Of a stretch of DNA of 64,000 bases, positions 54,701 to 61,706 are shown one piece after another; position 1 is the stretch's first letter; each line of letters starts with the position of its first letter. Location of the stretch: contig NZ_JACCFO010000001.1 in NCBI RefSeq assembly GCF_013410565.1, positions 5,270,001-5,334,000 of the forward strand. Reading direction: 5' to 3'. The position numbers were made by a program, and so were the translations under genes. Under the pieces are notes generated by a model. The model ran no database searches, was not told the DNA's origin, and was given only the letters and a program-made list of their open reading frames with translations. The DNA comes from Streptomonospora nanhaiensis (GTDB lineage: Bacteria; Actinomycetota; Actinomycetes; Streptosporangiales; Streptosporangiaceae).

Positions 54701-55348
54701 TCAGCGGGCCGTGTCGAATGTGCGCCGGAGCGCGTCGAACGCCTCGTCGAGCAGGTCGCGGAGTTCGGCGATCTCCGCGGCCCGCACGCCCTCGGCCCCC
54801 GCGCCCTCGGCGCCGTCCCCGTGGTTGTGCAGGTGGCGCAGGGCGAACCGCAGCGCGGTCATGCCCAGCGCCGCGACGATCTGCGGCCGGATGGCCTCGG
54901 GCTCCTCGTCCAGCCGGGCGGCCACACCCTCCACGACCTGCCGCTCGGTGGCGGCGAAGGTGGCCATCATGCGCGTGACCAGGTGGGGTTCCCGGTGCAT
55001 GAGCTGCTTGCGGGCCAGAAAGTCGGTGAAGGAGTAGCCCAGCTCCTCCGCGCTCAGGTCGAGCATGGGGGAGAGGATGAAGTGCTTGAGGTCGTCCAGC
55101 AGGTCGCCGGTGGGGCCGTTGGCCACGAAGACCGCGGTGGCCTCCTCGGTGGGGCGGGGCGGGCCGTCGCCGATGATCGCCTCGTCCTTGGAGGAGAAGT
55201 AGTTGAAGAACGTCCTTGTGGAGACGTTCGCCGCGGCGGCGATGTCGTCCACGGTGACGTTCTCCGAGCCGTGCTCGATGGCCAGCCGCAGCGCCTCGTG
55301 CTGGAGGGTGCGGCGGGTGGCCAGTTTCTTGCGCTCGCGCAGTCCCAT
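54701..55348 (-). CDS. TetR family regulator of the efflux gene
   Basis: A 215-residue repressor. The HTH is at about residues 5-50 (RERKKLATRRTLQHEALRLAIEHGSENVTVDDIAAAANVSTRTFFNYFSSKDE), with FFNYFSSK as the recognition-helix end. The start is either ATG 55348 or GTG 55357 with GAGGGGG upstream. Position upstream of and co-directional with the DHA2 permease gene indicates co-transcription and likely autoregulation. The AT-rich stretch 55397-55445 with two TGCAC copies 18 bp apart is the probable promoter and operator zone. Confidence 0.9.
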   Translation of the reverse strand: MGLRERKKLATRRTLQHEALRLAIEHGSENVTVDDIAAAANVSTRTFFNYFSSKDEAIIGDGPPRPTEEATAVFVANGPTGDLLDDLKHFILSPMLDLSAEELGYSFTDFLARKQLMHREPHLVTRMMATFAATERQVVEGVAARLDEEPEAIRPQIVAALGMTALRFALRHLHNHGDGAEGAGAEGVRAAEIAELRDLLDEAFDALRRTFDTAR

Positions 55349-55402
55349 GGGCTCCACTCCACCACCCCCTCCGACCGGTCGCGTCCTGCGTTGCTCAAAT
55401 CA

Positions 55403-55440
55403 TTGCACTCCATGAAAAAATGCACCAAACGAATTAATGC
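55403..55440 (-). promoter_or_regulatory. AT-rich promoter/operator zone of tetR-MFS
   Basis: An AT-rich island with two TGCAC copies in direct order (TGCACTCCATG, then AAATGCACC), in a genome where such composition is rare. It lies about 55-90 nt upstream of the TetR start and is the best place for promoter and operator. Confidence 0.4.
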
Positions 55441-55581
55441 GTGACATGAATCTCTTCACGGCGTGCAACCGTTCGGTGCGTCGGAGTGCCCGACGCGGAG
55501 CGCGGACGGCCCGGCGCCGCCGCGGGCGCGCGGGCGCGGCTGCGGGGTGGTCCCGCGCGCCCGGCGGCCGGGCGCGCGGGG

Positions 55582-57489
55582 TCAGGCGCCGACCTCGGCC
55601 GCGGGCGTGCGCCGGGCGGACTCGCGCTCCTGGGAGGCGAACTGGGTGCGGTACAGCGCGGTGTAGAGCCCGCCGGCCGCCAGGAGTTGGTCGTGGGTGC
55701 CGTGCTCCAGAATGCGGCCGTCCTCCAGGACCAGGATCTGGTCGGCCTCGCGGACGGTGGCCAGCCGGTGCGCGATGACCAGCGAGGTGCGCCCGGCCAG
55801 CGCGGTGCGCAGCGCCTCCTGGACCGCTGCCTCGGACTCGGAGTCCAGGTGCGCCGTCGCCTCGTCCAGCACCACCACGCGGGGCGCCTTCAGCAGCAGC
55901 CGGGCGATGGCCAGCCGCTGCTTCTCGCCGCCCGACAGGCGGTAGCCGCGGTCGCCGACCATGGTGTCGAGGCCGTCGGGCAGGCTCTCCAGCAGGGAGC
56001 CGAGCTGGGCGGCGCGCATGGCCGCCACGAGTTCGTCGTCGGTGGCGTCAGGCCGCGCGTAGCGGAGGTTGGCCCCGACGGTGTCGTGGAAGAGCTGGGC
56101 GTCCTGGGTGACGACCCCCACGGCGTCGCGCAGCGACTGCCCCCGGGTCTCGCGCAGGTCCACACCGCCGATCCGGACCTCGCCCTCGACCGGGTCGTAC
56201 AGGCGCGACACCAGGTGGGTCAGCGTGGTCTTGCCCGCGCCCGAGGGGCCGACCAGCGCCACGAGCTGTCCGGGCCGCGCCGTGAACGAGACGTCGCTGA
56301 GCACCTGGGTGTCGTCGGCGGACTCCGCCTGGGGGGTCAGCTCCAGCGATTCCAGCGACGCCTCGGCGGCGGTGGGGTAGCGGAACGACACGTTGTCGAA
56401 CCGCACCTCCAGGGGGCCGTCGGGGAGGTCGCGGGCGTCGGGCCGGTCGTCGATCATGGGCTTGAGGTCGAGGACCTCGAAGACCCGGTCGAAGCTGACC
56501 AGCGCGGTCATGACCTCCACGTGCACGTTGGACAGCGCGGTGATGGGCGCGTAGAGGCGGGTGAGCAGGGTGGTCATGGCCACGAGCGTGCCCAGCTCGA
56601 AGGCGCCGCCGACGACCAGGGTGCCGCCCACCCCGTAGACCACGGCCGTGGCCAGCGAGGTGATGAGCCCGATCATGGTGAACAGCAGCCCGCCGAACAC
56701 CGCCTGGGAGACGCCGATGTCGCGGACCCGGGCCGCGCGGTCGGCGAATCCGTCGGCCTCCTCGTCGGGGCGGCCGTAGAGCTTCACCAGCATCGCGCCG
56801 CCGACGTTGAACCGCTCGGTCATCAGCGAACTCATGTCGGCGTTGACGTTCATGCCGTCGCGGGAGATGTTGGCGACCTTGCGGCCGATGAACTTGGCGG
56901 GCAGCACGAACAGCGGCACCAGCGCCAGCGCGATCAGCGTGATCTGCCAGGAGAGCACCACCATGGTGGTGACCACGGCGACCACGCTGATGAGGTTGGA
57001 CACCACCGACTGCAGCACCGAGGTGATGGCGCGCTGGGCGCCCACGACGTCGGTGTTGAGCCGGCTGATGAGGGAGCCGGTCTGGGTGCGGGTGAAGAAC
57101 GCGAGCGGCATGCGCTGGACGTGCCGGAACACCTGGGTGCGCAGCAGGTAGATGACGCCCTCGCCGATGCGCGCGGACAGCCACCGGCTGGTGAGCCCCA
57201 ACCCGGCCTCGACCACGGCGAGCAGGCCCACCCCGGCCGCGAGCACGGCGATGAGCCGGGTGTCGCGCTGCGCGACGCCCTCGTCGATGATGGTCTTGAG
57301 CAGCAGCGGGTTGGCGATCACGATCCCCGAACTGATCGAGGTCGTGACCAGGAACAGCAGGATCGCGCGCCAGTGCGGCCGGGCGTAACCGACGATGCGG
57401 CGCACGGTGCCCGGCGTGAGACTGGACCGGCGGGCGCTGCCGTCGTTGACGAGGGACCTGTAGATGGGCGGACCGCCCGACATCATCAT
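55582..57489 (-). CDS. ABC exporter (half-transporter, membrane + ATPase)
   Basis: A 635-residue type IV ABC half-transporter. Residues about 25-330 contain six membrane helices with the EAA-like loop; residues about 350-620 form the ATPase with Walker A GPSGAGKTT, signature LSGGEKQRLAIARLL, Walker B VVVLDEATAHLD and H-loop IAHRL. It likely works as a homodimer, exporting a lipid, peptide or drug; no partner half-transporter is adjacent. An insert (about residues 378-395, ELTPQAESADDTQ) separates the first strand from the Walker A region. It lies downstream of the tetR gene's promoter, transcribed leftward as its own unit. Confidence 0.92.
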   Translation of the reverse strand: MMMSGGPPIYRSLVNDGSARRSSLTPGTVRRIVGYARPHWRAILLFLVTTSISSGIVIANPLLLKTIIDEGVAQRDTRLIAVLAAGVGLLAVVEAGLGLTSRWLSARIGEGVIYLLRTQVFRHVQRMPLAFFTRTQTGSLISRLNTDVVGAQRAITSVLQSVVSNLISVVAVVTTMVVLSWQITLIALALVPLFVLPAKFIGRKVANISRDGMNVNADMSSLMTERFNVGGAMLVKLYGRPDEEADGFADRAARVRDIGVSQAVFGGLLFTMIGLITSLATAVVYGVGGTLVVGGAFELGTLVAMTTLLTRLYAPITALSNVHVEVMTALVSFDRVFEVLDLKPMIDDRPDARDLPDGPLEVRFDNVSFRYPTAAEASLESLELTPQAESADDTQVLSDVSFTARPGQLVALVGPSGAGKTTLTHLVSRLYDPVEGEVRIGGVDLRETRGQSLRDAVGVVTQDAQLFHDTVGANLRYARPDATDDELVAAMRAAQLGSLLESLPDGLDTMVGDRGYRLSGGEKQRLAIARLLLKAPRVVVLDEATAHLDSESEAAVQEALRTALAGRTSLVIAHRLATVREADQILVLEDGRILEHGTHDQLLAAGGLYTALYRTQFASQERESARRTPAAEVGA

Positions 57490-57799
57490 CGCGCCACCCC
57501 GTTCCGGTGAATGTGCTGGGCCTGCTCAGGCACTGCCATAACCCCTCCCGTTCGGATGCCTCAACACCACCGCCCGGTGCGTGCTTCCCCGAGGCCCGCC
57601 GACACGCGGGTTCCACGCCCAGAGCGAAATCGCGGCGGTCGCATACGGAGCGGTCACGGCGACGCGGAACCAGCAAACCACGCCCCGCTGACAATCCGCC
57701 CGGACCCGCCGGCGGCGGGAGGCGGGAGGGCGGCGCCGCGCCGGAGCGCGCGGTCCGCAGGGGAGAGGGCCGAAGCCGACCGGTACCGGCTCCGGGGCC
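57490..57799. other. Intergenic region, nothing recognised
   Basis: About 310 bp between the ABC exporter and the nucleotidyltransferase gene, both leftward. I see no gene, strong hairpin or clear palindrome. The promoter of the ABC gene should lie near 57490-57550. Confidence 0.5.
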
Positions 57800-57802
57800 G
57801 GA

Positions 57803-58300
57803 TCAGAGGGAGCGCGCCAGGCGGTTCAGCGCCGCGCTCGTGGACCGCCCCTCGGTGAGGGGCAGCACCCACGCGTCGGCGCCCAGCGCCTCGGCGCCGC
57901 GCCGCTTCTCCTCGGTGTAGGGGTCGCCGGTGGTGAAGGCCAGCGCGGCCATGCCCAGCGGGCGCAGCAGGTCGGCGTAGGAGTCCCAGTCGGCGACCTC
58001 GGCCGGCCCGGAGATGACGAACACGCCGTCGACGCAGCGCAGCGCCGCCAGCATCTCGGCGCGCTCCTCGGCGGGGTTCACCGGCCGGGTGGGGCCCTTC
58101 CAGCCGCGCACGCGGGTGTCGTCCTCGACGCCGACGATCAGGGGGGAGTGGCGGCCGCGCACGTCGGAGAGGAAGCGCACATGGCCGACGTGGAGGACGT
58201 CAAAGGCCCCGGTGACCACGACGGGCGCGGCCGAGGAGTCCGGCCGCGAGTACCAGCGCATCGTCAGGGGGGGCAGGTGCAGCGGATCAGGACTCGTCAT
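57803..58300 (-). CDS. Cytidylyltransferase-like nucleotidyltransferase
   Basis: A 165-residue Rossmann-like nucleotidyltransferase of the TagD/RfaE2/HldE-C type. The active site is GAFDVLHVGHVRFL with the HxGH pair, and GRSTSAALNRL at the C-terminus is the conserved (S/T)xS region. It transfers a nucleotidyl group from a CTP- or ATP-like donor to a sugar-phosphate or alcohol-phosphate. ATG 58300 with GAAGG 8 nt upstream is chosen. No lipopolysaccharide or teichoic acid genes are adjacent, so the acceptor is unknown. The start is divergent from the HTH gene. Confidence 0.85.
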   Translation of the reverse strand: MTSPDPLHLPPLTMRWYSRPDSSAAPVVVTGAFDVLHVGHVRFLSDVRGRHSPLIVGVEDDTRVRGWKGPTRPVNPAEERAEMLAALRCVDGVFVISGPAEVADWDSYADLLRPLGMAALAFTTGDPYTEEKRRGAEALGADAWVLPLTEGRSTSAALNRLARSL

Positions 58301-58400
58301 CACTCACCTTCACAACCGGCCCGCGTCGCTCGGTCGGCCGTATCCGGCCGCACGGACAACATATCCGCCTGCCTCGACTATTCCGCAGCGGACGCCACCG

Positions 58401-58425
58401 TGTTCAACACATGTCGTGTTGAACA
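58401..58425. promoter_or_regulatory. 25-bp palindromic operator
   Basis: TGTTCAACAC-ATGTC-GTGTTGAACA: two perfect 10-bp arms around 5 bp. It lies in the 166-bp divergent region and 42 nt before the HTH gene start, with a promoter directly downstream. Confidence 0.75.
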
Positions 58426-58431
58426 AATCGT

Positions 58432-58460
58432 TTGCAACATCCCGTTCTTCCGGGCACACT
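58432..58460 (+). promoter_or_regulatory. Promoter of HTH gene
   Basis: TTGCAA and CACACT are separated by 17 nt, and the ATG is 6 nt after the -10, so the transcript is probably leaderless. The palindrome is directly upstream. Confidence 0.5.
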
Positions 58461-58466
58461 GGGCTC

Positions 58467-58973
58467 ATGCCCGACAACCAGCGGTCCACCGCCCCCGGCA
58501 CCCCCGAGCGGCACGCCCGGCAGGAGCCGGCCGAGCGCCCCGGCGTCCGCCCGGGTGCGGACGACCCCTTCACCCCGCCCGACCCCGACACCGCCCGGCG
58601 GCACCGCGAGTACACCGCTCTCCACCGCATCACCGAACGCCACGCCGCGGGCGAGGCCCGCCGGCGCTGGGACGAGAACGGCACCTTCCTCGAACCGGTC
58701 GACGCCGTCCGCCGCGTCCACGACCTCGCCGCCGGCTCCGCCCTGCCCGAACCCGGCGAACCCCCGCTCGACACCGCCGACATCAGCGCGGCCCTGACCC
58801 TGGCCCCCCGCATGCGCGCCGACATCGACGCCCTGGAGTCCGGCCTGCTCACCATGGCCCGCGGCCGCGAGATGACCTGGCAGGAGATCGCCTTCGGCCT
58901 CGGCCTGGGCACCCCCCAGGCCGCCCGCCAGCGCCACGAACGCCTCAGCACCCGCACCCCGCCGACCGAATAG
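58467..58973 (+). CDS. Small HTH-containing protein
   Basis: A 168-residue protein. The first 50 residues are disordered; the centre is Glu/Arg-rich helical (RRWDENGTFLEPVDAVRRVHDLA); near the C-terminus is an HTH-like sequence MTWQEIAFGLGLGTPQAARQRHERL (about 138-162), as found at the end of small actinomycete DNA-binding proteins. Nothing more specific can be said of its role. It may bind the palindrome found just upstream of its own promoter and so regulate itself and possibly the divergent nucleotidyltransferase gene. It is the last chromosomal gene before the integrated element. Confidence 0.65.
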   Translation: MPDNQRSTAPGTPERHARQEPAERPGVRPGADDPFTPPDPDTARRHREYTALHRITERHAAGEARRRWDENGTFLEPVDAVRRVHDLAAGSALPEPGEPPLDTADISAALTLAPRMRADIDALESGLLTMARGREMTWQEIAFGLGLGTPQAARQRHERLSTRTPPTE

Positions 58974-59156
58974 CGGCCCGCCCGCGCACGGCGCGGACCG
59001 GAAGCCGATGAGAGGGAAGAAGAGGAAAAGGAAGACGGCCGCACCCGGCCACGCCGACACCGCGGCGATCACGAACGGACCACGTATTCCGGGACGGGAT
59101 CGCGGTAGAGAGCGTGGTGCGTGTGACGGCCACGGCGGGCTCCGGCTCCGCGCGCG

Positions 59157-59197
59157 AAAAAGGCCCGGGCGGCCGGTCCGCACCGGCCGCCCGGGCC
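59157..59197 (-). terminator. Terminator of tRNA-Gly
   Basis: A perfect 16-bp stem (GGCCCGGGCGGCCGGT and complement) with a CCGC loop; on the minus strand it is followed by TTTTT. It stands 10 nt after the tRNA 3' end. Confidence 0.85.
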
Positions 59198-59206
59198 TTC
59201 GCTCTG

Positions 59207-59250
59207 TGGAGCGGGCGACGGGAATCGAACCCGCACGGCCAGCTTGGAAG
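59207..59250 (-). other. attL: 3' fragment of tRNA-Gly(UCC)
   Basis: On the minus strand this reads as the 3' half of a glycine tRNA: anticodon loop CTTCCAA (anticodon TCC), 3' anticodon stem GCTGG, variable loop, T arm GCGGGTTCGATTCCCGT, acceptor CGCCCGC and TCCA. The expected 5' partners (anticodon stem CCAGC, D arm, acceptor GCGGGCG) are absent upstream, so this is not a complete tRNA. A break in the anticodon loop is typical of tyrosine-recombinase att sites. The complete tRNA should be found at the other end of the element, beyond the window. Confidence 0.85.
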
Positions 59251-59351
59251 ATCGCGCGTGGTGTAGCGGGCTTTTCCAAGCTCCTCTCACCTGCGCCGGA
59301 AGCACCCACGGTGGACGCTGTTGCCTGTGGTTCCCCCTCGGTCACCGTCCT

Positions 59352-59372
59352 GTGTGGCACGAGTGTGGCACG
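59352..59372 (+). repeat. Tandem GTGTGGCACG repeat near att
   Basis: Two identical 10-bp copies, 11 bp apart (one helical turn), about 100 bp inside the element. Such repeats next to att often are arm-type sites for integrase or sites for excisionase. Confidence 0.6.
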
Positions 59373-59476
59373 TCCTGACGATGCAGCGAGAGGGTGGTGA
59401 GGGCCGGGTCGGCCTCAGCCTGACAGGGCTTCCTCGGCCACTACACGGCCACCCGAGGGGTGAGAAACCACGGTCC

Positions 59477-59552
59477 CGGTCCGAGGTGCTTGGTCGCGCC
59501 GGGGCCGGCACCCCAGACAGTCAGGGTCGCGCGACCAAGTGCCTCGGGACCG
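59477..59552. repeat. Long imperfect inverted repeat
   Basis: The arms are about 23 bp: an 11-bp perfect inner stem CTTGGTCGCGC/GCGCGACCAAG, two wobble pairs, then further pairs with one bulged G. The loop is 29 nt. It may be a protein site or an RNA structure. Confidence 0.55.
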
Positions 59553-59855
59553 AGGACGCCAGGGCCACAAGGTGAGGTCGACGCGGCGGGAATCGTCCAT
59601 GTGTGACTAAGGGCACAGTGGTTCTATCCAAAGTGTCGGTGTTCTCCTCCTTCATGCTCGATGACGTGGCCCTTTCGAAGTTGCAAGTTTTGCGGCCCAG
59701 AATCTCTGACCAGGTAATTTCAGATTCAGAAATTCGGTAGAGGTGCGGAGGCGCTAGATTTGTACAGGCGCTGTGAGGTCTAGGTCCTGGCGGTGGCTGC
59801 TGCCCTGTCCCGGCGATCTGCCGGGGCTGGGTAGTAACCACAGAGAGGGGCCGGG

Positions 59856-59957
59856 GTGAGTCGCAAGCGCCAGGGTCAGTTCTGGGAATCGCCAGTTTTC
59901 TGGAGGTTCCTCGAGACACTGATCAAAATCCTGGTGGACGCCATCAGAAATGGCTAG
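59856..59957 (+). CDS. 33-residue peptide gene, unknown
   Basis: Starts at GTG with GAGAGGGGCCGG upstream. The peptide begins MSRKRQGQFWESPVFWRF and continues LETLIKILVDAIRNG: a basic start, two Phe-Trp pairs, then an amphipathic or membrane-associating helix. Its stop TAG lies in the first arm of a perfect 12-bp hairpin, so ORF and terminator fit together as a unit. The composition is unlike random GC-rich frames. It could be a membrane-active peptide, a type I toxin, or an element regulator; I know no homologue. Confidence 0.5.
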   Translation: MSRKRQGQFWESPVFWRFLETLIKILVDAIRNG

Positions 59958-59982
59958 ACCGGCCTTAAGGAGGCCGGTCTAG
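59954..59982 (+). terminator. Hairpin overlapping the peptide stop
   Basis: Perfect 12-bp stem CTAGACCGGCCT/AGGCCGGTCTAG with a TAAGG loop. The left arm begins two bases inside the last codons of the small ORF. Confidence 0.65.
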
Positions 59983-59991
59983 CTGTGGGAT

Positions 59992-60050
59992 GGGTGCAGC
60001 CCCGACGCTGGTTCGGTGCCGGATGTCGGGGCTGTACCCGCTTTAGTTTG
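59992..60050 (+). terminator. Second hairpin with T-rich end
   Basis: 15-bp stem GGGTGCAGCCCCGAC/GTCGGGGCTGTACCC with one G-T wobble and an 18-nt loop, followed by GCTTTAGTTT. It may be a back-up terminator or part of a structured RNA. Confidence 0.55.
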
Positions 60051-60062
60051 TGTTCTGAGCAA

Positions 60063-60080
60063 TTGTGCAGGGCTGCACAA
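60063..60080. promoter_or_regulatory. Palindrome TTGTGCAG-GG-CTGCACAA
   Basis: A perfect 8-bp inverted repeat with a 2-bp centre, about 220 nt before the XRE gene. Its form suits an operator for a dimeric HTH protein such as the XRE regulator or a KorSA-type repressor. Confidence 0.5.
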
Positions 60081-60126
60081 GGCCCTGCGAAATCAGCTTA
60101 CACGCGGGTGGGCTTCCGTTGGCCCC

Positions 60127-60208
60127 GCCCGCCGCTCGGGACCGGGCGGCAGCCCGCAGCCCGAGCGGCGGGCGGCGCGCCGGGAGCGACGGCGCGAAGC
60201 GCCGTCGC
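60127..60208. repeat. Two adjacent strong stem-loops
   Basis: A perfect 14-bp stem GCCCGCCGCTCGGG/CCCGAGCGGCGGGC (60127-60173), then a perfect 10-bp stem GCGACGGCGC/GCGCCGTCGC with a GAA loop (60186-60208). Together with the hairpins before them they give a 260-bp structured region such as is seen in single-strand origins or transfer loci. Confidence 0.55.
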
Positions 60209-60297
60209 CTTGATCCCGTACAGCCCAATTCGGCAATGATCATGACGTGCTGCCACGCGGAGCGAGTGAGCCGGGCGATCCTGTAGAACCGTCGAGT

Positions 60298-61083
60298 ATG
60301 GGTGACGAACGGCTTCGGGAACTTGGTGGCGAACTGCGCGCGATGCGGACGGCTGCGGGTCTGTCCGGTCGGGAGCTGGCGCGCCGCGCTGGGATCGCGC
60401 AGTCGGCGGTGTCTCGCGTGGAGAACGGCCAGCGTGTGGGCACTCCGGCGATCGTTGAGAAGTTCGTGGCCGCGCTGCCGATCGCTCCCGAGGTCGCTGA
60501 CGGACTCCGCACGCGCGTGCGGGACGCCTATGCGGCATTGGCCGACCACCGTGTTGACGTCGGTGTCTCCTTGAAGCCGAACGCTCCCCGGCGGTGGGAG
60601 CGGGGCACGGCGCCCGTGCGGGAGTTCCAGTCGGCGGTGATCCCCCGCGCGCTGCGCTCACCGGAGTACGCCCGCGCCGCGGGCCTGGCCGAGTCGCCGT
60701 TGGCGCAACCGGCCCCGGGTTCCACGCGCGTATTCCGCTGCGTCATCACGGAAGGCGCTCTGCGCACCTGGCCGGATTCCGGGACCGCGATGCCGGGACA
60801 GCTTGATCGGATCCTTGCGGCCGACGACCTGCCCAGCGTCCACCTGGGCGTCATCCCGTGGCAGGCACCGGTCCCCGTCGTTCCACCGCACGGCTTCACC
60901 GTCTTCGGCGACGAAGCGGTGGTGGTGGAGACCTACACGGCCGTGATGACCCTCACCAAACCCGGTGTCGTTGCCTCCTACCGCGACGCCCACGCCCGGC
61001 TCGAAGAGGCGGCGATCACGGGAGAGCCAATGCGCGAACTGCTGCGCCGGATCCGCCGGGACCTGGCAAAGCTGACAGGATGA
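60298..61083 (+). CDS. XRE family regulator with DUF5753
   Basis: A 261-residue regulator. The HTH is at about residues 10-65 (LRELGGELRAMRTAAGLSGRELARRAGIAQSAVSRVENGQRVGTP). The rest is a DUF5753 domain (VREFQSAVIPRALRSPEYARA, LGVIPWQAPVPVVPPHGFTVFGDEAVVVETYTAVMTL), the usual companion of actinomycete XRE regulators, often linked to DUF397 proteins in developmental or element-borne regulation. No DUF397 gene is adjacent. The product is the first recognisable gene from the att end and probably controls element genes to the right. Confidence 0.9.
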   Translation: MGDERLRELGGELRAMRTAAGLSGRELARRAGIAQSAVSRVENGQRVGTPAIVEKFVAALPIAPEVADGLRTRVRDAYAALADHRVDVGVSLKPNAPRRWERGTAPVREFQSAVIPRALRSPEYARAAGLAESPLAQPAPGSTRVFRCVITEGALRTWPDSGTAMPGQLDRILAADDLPSVHLGVIPWQAPVPVVPPHGFTVFGDEAVVVETYTAVMTLTKPGVVASYRDAHARLEEAAITGEPMRELLRRIRRDLAKLTG

Positions 61084-61170
61084 TTTTCCGTATGCGTTGA
61101 ATAGACGGCCACTGGTGGCTTACTCTGCACATCACTGCGGTGTATAGCCCTCTAGACGGTGGTGGTTGCG

Positions 61171-61572
61171 ATGGTCAGCTGGTCCCGCATGTTCCCCGGC
61201 ATGCCCGCCGAGGTGGCTCAGGCGCGGGCGTTCACCCGCGCGGTCTTGGACGACCACCCTCTTGCCGAAGACGCCGAACTGGTCGTGAGCGAGCTGGCGA
61301 GTAACGCCGTCCGGCACTCCCTCAGCGGGGCGTGGTGCGGACCCTTCATCGTCTTCGTGGACAGCGAACCCGACATGGCGCACGTGGCCGTGGTCGATCT
61401 CGGCTCCTCGGACACCAAGCCCTACGCCCGCCCGCTGGGCACCATCGACATCCGCGACGACAGCGGGCGCGGGCTGGGCATCGTCGCCGCCGTATCCAAG
61501 GAATGGGGCTTTGAGCCGGATACGTTCGGGCTGCGCGTCTGGGCGAAGCTGGTCACTGACGCGCCTTCATGA
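61171..61572 (+). CDS. RsbW-like ATP-binding protein
   Basis: A 133-residue GHKL ATPase of the anti-sigma kinase type. The N box is ELVVSELASNAVRHS, and the G box region reads DDSGRGLGIVAAVSKEWGF. It may phosphorylate an anti-anti-sigma factor, bind a sigma factor, or only bind ATP. Possible starts are GTG 61159, GTG 61162 and ATG 61171; I choose the ATG because homologous sequence begins there. It is flanked upstream by a TCTAGAC motif like those before other element genes. A PP2C phosphatase two genes downstream could form a switch with it. Confidence 0.85.
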   Translation: MVSWSRMFPGMPAEVAQARAFTRAVLDDHPLAEDAELVVSELASNAVRHSLSGAWCGPFIVFVDSEPDMAHVAVVDLGSSDTKPYARPLGTIDIRDDSGRGLGIVAAVSKEWGFEPDTFGLRVWAKLVTDAPS

Positions 61573-61651
61573 CCGGACCGCGCATTCCTCGGCGCCGACG
61601 GCTGTTCAACGCCGTCAGCTCAACGTCCGGCCAGGTCATAGAGCCCTCTTT

Positions 61652-61667
61652 GTCTAGGGACCTAGAC
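61652..61667. promoter_or_regulatory. CCTAGAC operator before HTH-PP2C pair
   Basis: Perfect inverted repeat GTCTAGG-GA-CCTAGAC, 40 nt before the HTH gene start. The same CCTAGAC half-site appears upstream of the Pra-like gene. Confidence 0.65.
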
Positions 61668-61706
61668 TCGTTGTCAGCGCCTGGCGCAGACGATGAAAGA
61701 GGGCCG

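Larger units (their letters stand above)
59251..59855. other. Non-coding end of the integrated element
   Basis: About 600 bp without a convincing gene; open frames on both strands lack known features. It contains the direct repeats near att (59352-59372), a long imperfect stem-loop (59477-59552) and a less GC-rich stretch (59600-59800) that may carry the promoter of the 33-codon ORF. Confidence 0.55.

Noticed and set aside
59207-59310. Complete tRNA-Gly, or an intron-containing one
   Set aside because: No 5' acceptor strand GCGGGCG, D arm or 5' anticodon stem CCAGC is found within 100 nt upstream on the minus strand.
59008-59400. Open frame ending in VACGSPSVTVLCGTS as an integrase C-terminus
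   Set aside because: It is a read-through of the tRNA fragment and its terminator; nothing resembles the catalytic domain of a recombinase.
59521-59919. 132-codon minus-strand frame in the element's end
   Set aside because: No recognisable domain; it spans the hairpin region and runs antisense to the 33-codon ORF. Kept as non-coding.
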